DNA of 64,000 bases from Calliopsis andreniformis (lineage: Eukaryota; Arthropoda; Insecta; Hymenoptera; Andrenidae). Shown here piece after piece: positions 51,164-61,730 of the stretch. The position numbers and the translations under genes are program-made. Each line of letters begins with the position of its first letter. Within the stretch, counting starts at the first letter, position 1. Below the pieces are notes generated by a model, which was not told the DNA's origin, made no database searches, and saw only the letters and a list, made by a program, of their open reading frames with translations. The stretch spans positions 20,672,961 through 20,736,960 of the forward strand of contig NC_135071.1 in NCBI RefSeq assembly GCF_051401765.1, written 5' to 3'.

Positions 51164-53269
51164 TTATTTTAATTTCTTTTCACGTTGAACGATTCTCCTT
51201 TGTAACATCGTCCATAAGAACTTTAAAAAGATATAGACGAAATAGATACTTAGTACAAAACACGCTATCAAAAAAGCTAAGATGTCGACTGAGTATAGTT
51301 GCCACCAAGGCATGTCCCCCAGTTTTGACCTCAGAGAAATCGGTCCATTTCTGATCACGTACTCGACCCAATACACTGCGGTGTCCCCTGCGCTCATTGG
51401 TCGATCTCGAAACAGTTTCGATACTCTTTTTGCAGATTCTCTGAAGAATAGAAATAAATTTCTTGTGTTTGAAATTTAGACTTCTTAACTCTTATCTCCG
51501 AATTTCATTCCTTCTTTAGTGAATTACCAATATTTGAAACTTTACCCTTTAATTGAAATGACTTACTTATATTTCGGGTTATGCAAAATAGCGTCCAATG
51601 CAGCGTTCATAGATTCTTCAGTTATTTTCTCCAGTTCCATTACAATAGCGATATTCTTGCTCTCCATTAACCTCAAGTTTTTCTCCTGGTCACCGAATAG
51701 TGGTATTCCAATTAGGGGAACACCGCAGTAGACTGCCTCCTGAACTCCCATCACACCACCATGTGTTATGAATACTCGGATGTTCTGGTGCTCTGTGAAA
51801 AACATCAACTTTTTCACTTCGTTTGCAAATCTTCTGTAAAACCATGAGTGAATCGACAATCAAAATTTATATTCAACATTCCACTTACTGAGTAGAGGAA
51901 GCTGAGGTATCCAAGACATTACGACCACATTACTCGGAAGACCAGGTGGCAGTTTCGTAACATTCCCAGACTTCATTAACACTTTAATCGGTGCAATTTT
52001 TTCGAAGGATGCGTAGAGACTCAATAAGGTCTTGTGTGGCATCGTTTCAATGTTCACCATTGAACCCAGGGTGAAGTATACTACTCCGTGGACAGCTGAG
52101 TCTAGCCAATCTTTCAGTTCCTGTGTATATGCCAAAAACAGATAAGGCTTTGAAATATTGAAATAGGTAGGCTGCGGAATTTTACAGTGAAACATGTCTT
52201 TAATTAGGTTCTGTTTCCCTAATTTTGTGTCTACCAATAAACTTCTAATAAATAGTACAGTGCTAGAAAATGATTTTCTTTGCCAACATACCGGGGTGAG
52301 TTTTGCTTCGTCGCTTTCGATATGAAGCCCTCCGAGTTCGACAATACCTGGTATTATTGGTTTGACACCAGTCAGACTAAAATGCCCGTTCATGAAGATC
52401 AAAGACACTTTCTTCTCCAGCTCTCTGATATCAGGTAGATTCTGATCCAAGTGCTTTCGCACTATCTCCGTTTGAAACGACGTGTAATAGTAGAATTGTT
52501 GTATCGTTAAATAAGTCGACCAGAAATTATTTAGCCGATTAAAGAACGTGTTCACAGTAGTTTCAGGTTCGAACAACGCTGAGTAACTGGGATAGTTCTG
52601 AGAATTGCCTATGATCTCGTTGAGGTGACACGAATCGATGAAAGTTTCAGCAACAATTATTTGTGTGTTTAAGTATGGACCCAGTGCTAGGTAGCAAGGC
52701 ATGCTGAAGTACTAAAATCCAAAGCAGAATACTATTAGAAAATAAGTGATTTCAAGTTAGAAAAGTTGCTTTTAACTACTTATGGATACAAGAAATATAA
52801 CAATAAAAATGTTACAAAACTTATTAACACTTATCTCGCAATATATTGACACTTTACTCACCTCTGTGATCAATAGATCGTATGGTTCCTTCGGTGGATT
52901 TTTGAAAAACTTCTGCATTCTTTCTTCTCCCATTATTTTGCATACTTCTGTGCCAAATCTTGTAGTTACAGTGTACATGGGTCTTTTTGTAAAACTTTTC
53001 ACGAGATCGACAGACCAGTTGTTCACCACGGCGTCTCGAGTTCCCGTAAGATCAATTATATCTGTGTAATTGGCGATTGGCTTCGTAGAGGGATAATGAC
53101 TAATCATATCAATTTGGTGGCCCCTTTTTGCTAGTACTTTGCACAGACTACTAGTGAAGATAAAGTGACTCTTTCCTTCGAAGGGGAAGACACATAGTAT
53201 TTTGTATCCTTCGATTGAATTGGCGAAACAGATGAATGCCAAAAGTAACGGTATTATTATACGTGTCAT
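51164..53269 (-). CDS. UDP-glycosyltransferase, first locus of the array (520 aa)
   Basis: Exons: 52862-53269, 52292-52711, 51889-52120, 51567-51792, 51164-51440, giving 520 residues. Signal peptide 1-21, VFPFEGKSHF with catalytic His 35, DLTGT motif in the acceptor domain, UGT signature FITHGG (361) to GDQ (389), C-terminal membrane helix (VDILAFLIACFVLSIYFVYI) and tail ending KKLK (KKXX). Intron 2 (52121-52291) is 171 bp, a multiple of three and free of stops, so its retention would insert 57 residues in frame. The gene lies only about 300 bp upstream of the pseudogene, its probable sister copy. Expected role: ER-lumenal transfer of sugar to small lipophilic acceptors; the substrate is unknown. 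Confidence 0.95.
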
Positions 53270-54146
53270 TTTGAAACTTGATACGCTAAGACCGATTTCC
53301 TAATAATTCTAATACATCTTTGCTCAAAGGGATGCAAGAGTATCTTTTCCCGATTTAAACAAGTTAACGTCAAAAAGAGTATATGTGAAGCTATGTAGTG
53401 ATCGGGAAGTTCTTCATCAAACCGTTGCTGAACTTCGACTGCCATTCATAAGTTACGTGGCGAAAACAACCTTTCGCTTAGACTGAGCATTCAATTTAAT
53501 TTCCAAGTTTATCTAACTTGTCGCCACGAGCATGCGGAATTGCATAGATAACGCTGTAAAATTATTTACGGGCTTCCCCTACGAGAGATGCTCCTAGTTC
53601 TCGGCCACTACTTCTTCGATATTCTCCTTCTTACTTTCGATGAAGTTGCAAAACATCTTGATGCAATTTTCGTGACAGTAAAGTACTTTCCCATGTGCTT
53701 TCAACTATAGTTTTCAATTTAATTACGCGCCATCTGCTTCTACCGAGAGAAGCAAAGGTGACATCCTCACAGAGGGTGGGGAGCAAGTGACCGAGCAAAA
53801 GATGTTACAATGATTTGAAGAGTATAGAGAAAACCAGCAAACAAAGCTGTGTAGAAGACCTACAGGGAAACAGAAGAAACAGATGGAATCGAAGTTCCAT
53901 CGATCTCCCTGTACAAAAATCTTAAACTTTAAACTTAAAAGTAGTAAACCAAAGATATGAATGAAAGACAAGTGTAAGAAGTAGAAATATGTATTAATTG
54001 AATTCCATTGAATCCAGATCTTCATGGTAGTAAAGAGAGGAAGCGTAACATTGAGGTTCCGGATGAAGCAGGGTACATATAAAATAGCGGAAATAGAAGA
54101 AAGGGGGGCAAGAGATACTAAATTTAAAATTTGAGCAAAACTTATC
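53270..54146. other. intergenic region upstream of the UGT array
   Basis: No gene seen. The phrase AAGTTCCATCGATCTCCCT near 53893 is shared with about 19648. The first few hundred bases should hold the promoter of the UGT gene starting at 53269. Confidence 0.4.
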
Positions 54147-54325
54147 AGTGGTCAAAGATGACCAGTGGTCAGTGATGACGAGTGGTCAGTGATGACGAGT
54201 GGTCAGTGATGACGAGTGGTCAAAGATGACCAGTAGTCAAAGATGACCAGTGGTCAAAGATGACCAGTGGTCAAAGATGACCAGTGGTCAAAGATGACCA
54301 GTGGTCAGTGATGACCAGTGGTCAA
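54147..54325. repeat. 17-bp minisatellite of TGACC/GGTCA half-sites
   Basis: About eleven copies of the unit GGTCAAAGATGACCAGT, with a GGTCAGTGATGACGAGT variant, lie in tandem; one copy is a base short. Every canonical unit contains the inverted pair GGTCA-N4-TGACC, and neighbouring units form TGACC-AGT-GGTCA. These are nuclear-receptor-type half-sites, although the 4-base spacing is not the classical 1-base ecdysone-element spacing. Whether they bind anything is unknown. Confidence 0.9.
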
Positions 54326-54335
54326 GGAAATTCAG

Positions 54336-54519
54336 GCGTCCAGGCGCCAACCTGCCCACTGGCCAGGGGAGTCCAGGGTTCAGGAGTTCCTCCAGTGGAT
54401 CCCTAGGAAGGTCCGCACCCTCCGAAGGACCCGCGACGAGTGAGACACTCGTGCTCCTGCAGGATATTTATACTGTCTCAGGGAAGATGAGAGACCAATC
54501 GAGAAACGATACCTTTAGG
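54336..54519 (+). other. GC-rich open segment, possible exon
   Basis: Right after the minisatellite, an acceptor-like AAATTCAG is followed by a strikingly GC-rich stretch (most of 54336-54465). It is open in one frame: serine/glycine/proline-rich sequence (RRPGANLPTGQGSPGF...SGSLGRSAPSEG) followed by helix-like SETLVLLQDIYTVSGKMRD. A weak donor (AGG-GTCAGT) sits at 54520. Its phase does not match the exon at 32445-32568 directly. It could be an exon, a fragment of a mobile element or part of the repeat unit. No family recognised. Confidence 0.25.
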
Positions 54520-57038
54520 GTCAGTATTTCAAAATGCGTTTGCCATTTCAATCCAGAACCATGCGAACTTCACTTGAACTAAGTTTGAAAGCAGATGCGG
54601 GATAGTTAGTGCAAAGATCTTGAGAGACGGTACATCTTTTTGTAATTGGCTGTATCATTTCATTATACAGGCCCATTAAAAGCCAACGAAATTTCTTCCT
54701 CTATGTATATTTGTTGAATAGAAATAAAACATCAAGTTTTTGCTATCAGTACACGTTTCTCTAAGTTTACTACGAAGAATAATAAATTATGACAGCAATT
54801 GTATTCATGAGTAGAAGTTGTTACATGTCTAAACGTTACTTAGAACATTATCTCAGTTAATTTACATTAATAATTAACCAGGAAAAAATATACATTTCTA
54901 CTATTTTTACGCTTTGCTCTGGCGGGAGCTATGTCAAATATTTGAATATCTAAATATTCAAATTATCGAATATTTTTCTCGACAAATTGCGATACTGAAT
55001 CGATTCTCCAGTTTTCCCCTGACTAGCACGACAGCTAGGCTGGTCCTCTTTGACGCAGCTACACGATGCACTTTATTCACAAACGTCACTGCAGCTTCGT
55101 GCATTAGTCACTATCGATTCTCCCATCAGACATCAGAGGCTCGAACTTTTCGCGCTCTCAAGATGACCTTCGAGGACTTGCATTTATTCGAGTGACTAGT
55201 TCCTCCCATGCAATATTATCAGGAATATTTTTTTATAATAAATTTCACGATGTTATTCAAGTCATTCTTCCATCGTTTCAAATATTTCTATCGTCTTTTT
55301 AATTTCTCACAAGATAGTAACTCTTTCCATTTAATGTCAGACCTAAGTATTTTCATCCCCCTTCTTCAATTACAATTTCAACTTGGGTATTGTATCCAGC
55401 ATTCCACGGAAGCAACATTCGCAGCAATCAGGGCTTGATTACACGTGAAATTACTCTCGAATTACGCGCAAGAGGATCACGTCGGAGGAAAAACCAAAAG
55501 GGGACTGTTCGCGAATTACAAAGTTTCTGTGCAGCCAATATCTCTATACGCCAACCCCGGTCAGCGAGATTCAAAGTCTCGCGTAAGATTTATCATTCCA
55601 CCAATGAAATATGTTCACTGGTAATAGAAATCCTCCGTTACTCTTCTCTCGTTTTGCAAAAGCATTGTTCACCTAACGAAAGCGTTTGTCCTTTTTTCCT
55701 ATTGCAGTCATCATTTAAAAACGTCGATTCAAAAGAGATTCAAATCAATTTGCCTATTTTAAAGACACTTTAAAAATGCATATCGTTTTATCTCAATTGT
55801 GAAGTTATCGACAAGTTTCAGAAATCGTCGCGGAGAATACATACAAGAATGGAAAATAATTTTATTTGAATTTACTTTTGCAACTTCTAAATTATCAGAG
55901 TATTAACTTATAAAAAGGCTAGCAATGCGTGGTATAGAATATTTCAACGGAAGTGTCTAACATTTGCAGCCAGAATGTGACTGCTCCGTTACTCTTTGTT
56001 CGACGTGGGTATCTTCGTCACGTCGAGGAAAGTCATCAGCTTCCCAGTCACGGTAATTGCAACAACCTTTGCCCCGTAATTTCTGTCGGCTCCATAGGAT
56101 GCCGCCGTACGCGGAAAGTGCATCCGCGTGTAATTTAAGTTACAAACGGAACACGCGACGTTTACATTAATCAGGGATACGTGTTCACGTGTCGAGCATA
56201 CTGTGAAGTATCGCACTTGCTCGAGTGTTACAGCGTCACTCTCGAACTCTGCTGCACGAAACGACTAAATCAAACTAATTGATGAAAAATTTGCAGTAGA
56301 GGAATCGACACGAAATATCAGATTTTTATTTACACATTCTGAACCTTGTCGCTTTTGTAACTTTATCTCTTTATTTTACGAGCATATTACTATTCCTTTA
56401 ACAATCCAGTTTTTCTGTAATGATTCATTATTTTCCACCCTGAAATTATTATACATTATATTCTCAGCGATGGAAAATGAAGGGTGGTTTATTTTGACAT
56501 TGCCGATCCTTGTTTCCTTTGGACACGCGTATATTATGCAAAGCGAACCGACACAAATACATAAATATTTTATTCGCAGTGTAATTTATTATTCAGTAAC
56601 CTGTTACGGGTGAGCTGTTCGCGGAAAAAGTGTTGCAAACAATAATACTCTCTACGATAAATTTCTCGCCGAGTATTATTACGACTGATAATACGATTTT
56701 TTTTCAAATTTCGCTTGTGTTTCAATTTCATGCTTCCTTTTTAATAATACATGATATTTTTATTTCATATCCATTTTTGCAGATGAAACCCATTGTGAAA
56801 CATTTCAAAAAAATTGTTCATTTCGTTTACAGAACCGTATTGTGAAATAACCTTTGACGGATGGTCTTGCTGGCCAAATACACCTGCTGGAACAACTGCA
56901 TACGCGCCATGTCCAAATTTTATCACCGGTTTCGACGCCACACGTGAGTAATTTTAATGTTACATTCACAGTCTTCTCAGTTGGAGTATACGAAGTAAAT
57001 AGGAAAAAAGTACAATGGAATATTCTTTAAACAATTGC
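54520..57038. other. intergenic region
   Basis: No supported gene. A 43-codon minus-strand frame (MHFPRTAASYGADRN...) at about 55989-56120 has plausible composition but no splice or start support. The remainder is AT-rich. Confidence 0.4.
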
Positions 57039-57044
57039 TTTATT
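57039..57044 (-). terminator. poly(A) signal AATAAA of the 1201-aa gene
   Basis: AATAAA on the minus strand about 320 bases after the stop at 57363, a plausible 3' end for that gene. Confidence 0.4.
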
Positions 57045-57362
57045 TAATGTACTTCAGTATAATATACATAACAAATAGCTGAAAAAGGACATTAAAAACG
57101 ATGGTCGATAACAGTCGTAGGTACCGTGTTGCGTATCGCAAGCGCATCAACTGCACCAGACGATGCAGCCAGTAGAAAAATATATAAAAACAATAATTGA
57201 TGGTATAATCTACTCGAGTTGTTGAATCGCGTGCAACACATCGCTCATGGGGAAATACAAATGCAAACTCTCCGCCGATATTTATCAATCAGATCACTCT
57301 GTTTCCCAGACCGAGCGCATAATTGGCCTTGCCGATCCAACAATTTCAGTCTGTAGCGTAGG

Positions 57363-60300
57363 TCACGCGTCGTAGGGGCATTCCTCGAAGGTTCTTCTGT
57401 TAACCAAATCGCAAAGGAAGCTTTTGATCGCTGGATGATCATACTCGGCAAACTTCATCAAAAGTTTGTCGTATCTGTCCACGTACTCGTGCTTCACAGT
57501 TTTAGTCAGTAGATTGAGAGCCATCAGCACAGCCTCGATCGATCCCACCTCCAGCAATCCCTCCATCACATCCATCTTGGTAACCTCCAAGTCATACCGC
57601 CGAAACTTTTCCGTTCCCAGCAACCCAACCATTATTTGGGACATGAAGATTACAAACTGGAGCGAGAAAGTGTTGGTCAGCTCGGCCATCTTCTGGCCCA
57701 CCTTCACTCCAAACTCCTTGGGAGTTGTTACAGACATTTGTTCCTTGCCGAACGTCAACAGCAAATAGGACGTTGGGTCCATTTGAGGTGTCAGGACAGT
57801 TAGGAACATCTTCAGGATCCCATCGATCAGCTTTGCCTCACTTTTATCGCCTTTAAGGATCGCTCGAACTATATCCTCGATGAATATGTGGACCATATAG
57901 TTGACAGGATAGTAGCGCGACTTTTTAGGATGCGACACGTTCCAGCCGTTCTTCACCACGTCTACGAAGACGTTCGTAAAGACCTGTAATCGGGAATCGA
58001 GCTTGTCCTCGGCTGGCAAAAGGTACGCTCCGCGCACGAATATCCCGGCAGAGACAGCAATCCTTGGTTCAGGATGGAAGAGAAATCTTCGTAGAAGAGC
58101 CTCCGTAAACTCCCGAGGCAGGATATTGCAGATAGCACCGTCAATTGTCGACAAAAGAGGGCCGACGAAATTGTTCACCTTTTCGATTACCAAGCCAGTT
58201 TCTGCTAGACGATCTATCGTTTCCAGTAGCAGCTTGATGTAGTCCACGATGTACTCGTCGGGGGTACAGGAAATCACGAGTACCAAGTCTGTTAATCCTG
58301 ACTCATCCTTGGTCGTTAAAGTAGAGATCATCTGACTGAGCAAAGACCATGTGGCTGGTCCAGGCTCGGTGCAGAACAGCTCTCTGGCTTTTGATAACAG
58401 GATCTCTCGAATGGAATGGTGATCTTCGGATTTCCATTGCGCCAGGAGGAAATCATAGAGCTGGTCTCGTGGTGCAACCATGTGCAGGATCCGTATTCCG
58501 TGCTTTCGAACGGACACCCTTTGCGTAGTTAGAGTCTTTGCGAAGGAGACAACGTCCATTAAGGGCGTTCTGTTGCACACGCTGATTAAAGCTATCAGAG
58601 CCGTCGACAGGTAATCTCCCTCGCAGAATTTCCCTATCAGTTGCAGGGAAATCGGTGGATTGGCCAGCTTGGCGGCAGCAATGATGTTGTAAGTAAGGTC
58701 GTAAGTGGCCCTAGCCTCCTCTTCGTGAATGTCGATGGTCTTGGTCGAGGGTATCAGCGGCTCGACGATTTTAGCCAAAGCTCGACCGTGGATGAGAAGA
58801 GCAAGGATCTGTAGGCAAACTCCTTTCTTTTCCTGAGCCAAATCCTGAAGACATTGTTGAACGAACTTTACTGGAATCTCCTCATACCATCGTAGGGCTT
58901 TCACGAAACGCTTCGTGTCTCCGTGGTTCCAATTAAGCTGGCAGGCTTTCAGATATGCCCTCCAGTTAGTCATAACGTTCTCTGGAGTCTTCTTCAACAA
59001 GACGAGAGCTTCCCCAGTTTCGATGAAGTAGATACTGTTCTGTGTCTCTGGGAAGAGGCGCTCGAAGAGGTCCTTCTCGTGTTTCTTGAGCGTGCGCTGG
59101 AAATCTTCGATAACATAAGCGTCGTGGTGGTTGTTTTTGGATATCATCGTCTCGATTTCCTTCAACAGCCACGGATAATCTTTTAGAGACATTCGTTCTA
59201 TTCGAGTATTTCGATTAACATGTTTCATATTAAAACGATAAATCGATGCAACTAAATCGTGCAGGATTCCAGACTTCTCTTCTTGCCAGGGACTCTTGTC
59301 TGAGTTGCACTTCTGCGAAGCTAATGCTAGACAAGCTTCTAGGCACTTTCTTTCATATTCGGGATATTTGTTCAAGATATTCCAATATCCAGAGATTCTC
59401 ATGCTCTTCAGATCCACGAGGAAACTGATAAATTGGTCGATAGGTTGATCGTGAATGAGTTTGTAATGAATACCTGCTTCTAGTATCTTCGAACAGGTTT
59501 CACCTCCCACTGCTGCCAGCTCGTTCTTCACGTAAACACGTACGATAATATCTGTCAAAACTGTCCAGTGACTCTCGCTCAGCTGGGGAAGATCGTACAA
59601 TTCTAACAAGCACATGAACACCTTCATGAGGAACCACGGCTGTTCGTTCTTATGCCTGTCCCTGAGATACGTCAATATCTCTAGCAGAGCTTGATCATCA
59701 TTATTCACTCTACAGCAGTACAGCATCTGGCACAACAGAGCAGCTCTGCTCTCCATTTCCGAAGTTTTCGCGATCTCTTCCTTGATTTCGGGTATAGTCT
59801 CCTTAACAGGCAGATAACACCTGCCAGTGTAAGCGTAATTCATTATCGCGGCCCTCCAACCAGTTCTCAGCTTAATCTGGACCTGTCTGATCCGCTCCTC
59901 AGTGGGCAACATTCTCAGCAACGTGACTGTTACGTTATTGCTGTTATCCAAAAGGTTCCTTCCATAAACCTCCGAATAGGACTTCAATAACAGGTCTAGC
60001 TTCTTGTCTTGTGGATAGTACTTCAAATAGTTCAACGCTGTGTCCGTCTTGAACATCGAGACCTCTTCAGGGAACAGCTTGGGAAATATGGTCTCCATAC
60101 GCGTCGCGTTGATCATTTTCAGAGGCACCAAATTAATATACAATTGAGGCTTCCGTTGAAAGTAGTCCCAGCCCTTCTTGAGAAGAGCTTCGGCGCACTT
60201 ATTGCTGAGCTTCATACCTGGTGGAAGCTTCTCATGCATCTCGTACAATTCAACGAATGCCTCGAGTCGCTTCTTGATCAGCATCGCGAGGAACTCTGAC

Positions 60301-60968
60301 AAGTCGTATATATCTACTTTGTGAAGATTTCTGATAGAATTGGGGACAGGTTTGCTCAATCTAAGGTAGCGTACGACGAAATCAGGATTCTTGCGGAACA
60401 ACGTCTTAACGAATTTTTTACTCAGAACGATTCTCCTTTCTATGATTGTATTATACATGAAAGACTCGTCGCAAGCTGGAAGCAAAGGTAGTGCCTGTTC
60501 GAGGCCAAAGGTCGAGGCGACCGCGTTGAAGAACTCTGCTGCGAGATCTGGCTTCAGATGGATGGCTAAGGTTTTTATGATAAGCGTTCTGGTCTTCAGG
60601 GATACATAAGGAAAAAGGTTCTCGAAGAAATATTGGACATTGGTGATGGCTGGGTTCCTGCCGTCGAAGAAACTGTTGACGTGCAATGCTCTGTGCACCA
60701 CCATCGCATCGTCAGACTTCAAAGCCTCCGCGATTGCACTGTAGGTGCTCTGATCCTTTGGATCCTTCTTGTTCAGCGCCCGAGCAGCTTGCACCTGTAT
60801 TAGAGGCGCCAGAGCTCGCGGGATCTCGTTCGTTTCCACCACATCCTCGAGTCTGCTGCATACTGATATCCGTTCCTTTATCAGTTTCCCTATCCACTTA
60901 TACTTTTCGCTAGGTGTGCTGCCTGGTATAGCTTGAATCGCATCCAAATAACTCGTGTCTATCTCCAT
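57363..60968 (-). CDS. 1201-residue helical-repeat-like protein of unknown function, single coding exon
   Basis: One uninterrupted frame from ATG (60966-60968) to TGA (57363-57365). Four bases upstream of the ATG is a splice acceptor (TTTATTCAG), so a non-coding exon and a 5' UTR intron are likely; this also fixes the start, MEIDTSYLDAIQAIPGSTP. The protein is rich in Leu, Lys and Glu. It has no signal peptide or convincing membrane segment. It reads as a long succession of amphipathic helices separated by short turns, such as LLLETIDRLAETGLVIEKV and VMEGLLEVGSIEAVLMALNL, resembling an alpha-solenoid (HEAT/ARM-like) scaffold. No catalytic motif is visible. I do not recognise the family with certainty; I believe insects have uncharacterised proteins of this size and type, but that is recollection, not evidence. 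A cytosolic scaffold or binding role is inference. Confidence 0.9.
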   Translation of the reverse strand: MEIDTSYLDAIQAIPGSTPSEKYKWIGKLIKERISVCSRLEDVVETNEIPRALAPLIQVQAARALNKKDPKDQSTYSAIAEALKSDDAMVVHRALHVNSFFDGRNPAITNVQYFFENLFPYVSLKTRTLIIKTLAIHLKPDLAAEFFNAVASTFGLEQALPLLPACDESFMYNTIIERRIVLSKKFVKTLFRKNPDFVVRYLRLSKPVPNSIRNLHKVDIYDLSEFLAMLIKKRLEAFVELYEMHEKLPPGMKLSNKCAEALLKKGWDYFQRKPQLYINLVPLKMINATRMETIFPKLFPEEVSMFKTDTALNYLKYYPQDKKLDLLLKSYSEVYGRNLLDNSNNVTVTLLRMLPTEERIRQVQIKLRTGWRAAIMNYAYTGRCYLPVKETIPEIKEEIAKTSEMESRAALLCQMLYCCRVNNDDQALLEILTYLRDRHKNEQPWFLMKVFMCLLELYDLPQLSESHWTVLTDIIVRVYVKNELAAVGGETCSKILEAGIHYKLIHDQPIDQFISFLVDLKSMRISGYWNILNKYPEYERKCLEACLALASQKCNSDKSPWQEEKSGILHDLVASIYRFNMKHVNRNTRIERMSLKDYPWLLKEIETMISKNNHHDAYVIEDFQRTLKKHEKDLFERLFPETQNSIYFIETGEALVLLKKTPENVMTNWRAYLKACQLNWNHGDTKRFVKALRWYEEIPVKFVQQCLQDLAQEKKGVCLQILALLIHGRALAKIVEPLIPSTKTIDIHEEEARATYDLTYNIIAAAKLANPPISLQLIGKFCEGDYLSTALIALISVCNRTPLMDVVSFAKTLTTQRVSVRKHGIRILHMVAPRDQLYDFLLAQWKSEDHHSIREILLSKARELFCTEPGPATWSLLSQMISTLTTKDESGLTDLVLVISCTPDEYIVDYIKLLLETIDRLAETGLVIEKVNNFVGPLLSTIDGAICNILPREFTEALLRRFLFHPEPRIAVSAGIFVRGAYLLPAEDKLDSRLQVFTNVFVDVVKNGWNVSHPKKSRYYPVNYMVHIFIEDIVRAILKGDKSEAKLIDGILKMFLTVLTPQMDPTSYLLLTFGKEQMSVTTPKEFGVKVGQKMAELTNTFSLQFVIFMSQIMVGLLGTEKFRRYDLEVTKMDVMEGLLEVGSIEAVLMALNLLTKTVKHEYVDRYDKLLMKFAEYDHPAIKSFLCDLVNRRTFEECPYDA

Positions 60969-61669
60969 TTTCCTGAATAAATGTAAATCATATTAAAAAG
61001 GTAACGAAAAGTATAAAATGAATATTTTCGAAGAATGAATTGCTAGGGGACTAGTATAAAAAATACTCGATATAAGTTCGCAAATTTCTGCAAGTGTTCT
61101 CAAGTTTAAAGTTCTTCATTTTGGAAAGTAATTCGGATTCTTCAACTAGAGAGGTACCAAATTGATTTCATGTATGATCTCTATGTGTCGCGGTACACTA
61201 AAATGTTACTTTACCTCTATTAAAATTTCGTTTTAAAGAAAATAGTGTTTGTGACACTTTGTACGCGGTATTCCACAAAATCTCGAGGCAGCGTTAAAAA
61301 AAAATCCTACGAACATGTAGGTAGATTAAGAATTTGGCGTTCGATGGATGAAGAGACTTATCGCTCCAACGACTGATAACCAAAAAAACAAGATGCCCGT
61401 GTGGTACCTTTTATCTGTATTGACGTCGGTGGTCAATGGAACGTCGAGGAAAAAGAGAACGATGGATCCTCGATCGAAGACTGCCAATTTTCCCGAACAG
61501 TTTTTTCGCGCGACAGGTCGCGATGGAGTACGTTCGATTTGGTGTGCCAATCTGTGTGGATGTTTAACGTTTCACTATAAATTTTATCTGCCCATACTTC
61601 GAGATATCGACTGCGGCCAGTTCGCGACAAAACACGGGTCTGTTCTCGCTGCGAAACAAAGCCAGCTCA

Positions 61670-61730
61670 CCGTCAGCCAATCTCAAACGTCATTCGCGTG
61701 TTTTCCCGGTGGATTAGGTTAGGTTAGGTC
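61670..61730 (-). promoter_or_regulatory. possible promoter elements (CCAAT, ACGTCA)
   Basis: CCAAT at 61677-61681 and a CRE-like ACGTCA at 61687-61692 lie within a CpG-containing stretch about 700 bp upstream of the 1201-aa gene's ATG, next to a (TTAGG)3 block. This is a plausible promoter for that minus-strand gene, inferred from motifs only. Confidence 0.25.
61714..61728 (+). repeat. interstitial (TTAGG)3
   Basis: Three perfect tandem TTAGG units, the ancestral insect telomere repeat. Three units are too few to imply a telomere or fusion point; this may be a short insertion at a repaired break or chance. Confidence 0.8.

Noticed and set aside
51860..52702. 280-codon uninterrupted frame in the first UGT gene, as if exons 2 and 3 were one
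   Set aside because: Clear donor (GTATGT) and acceptor sites match the intron position in the sister copies, and the extra 57 residues match nothing in the family. Read as a stop-free intron.
54147..54325. Regularly spaced repeats that could suggest a CRISPR array
   Set aside because: The 17-bp units are directly adjacent with no unique spacers, in a eukaryotic context; it is a minisatellite.
55989..56216. Minus-strand frame ending ...KVVAITVTGKLMTFLDVTK with plausible composition
   Set aside because: The only ATG leaves 43 codons, there is no acceptor upstream, and no family is recognised. Too weak to call a gene.
61348..61722. 124-codon plus-strand frame in the intergenic region
   Set aside because: Overlaps two minus-strand frames, lies in promoter-like sequence and has no recognisable motifs.
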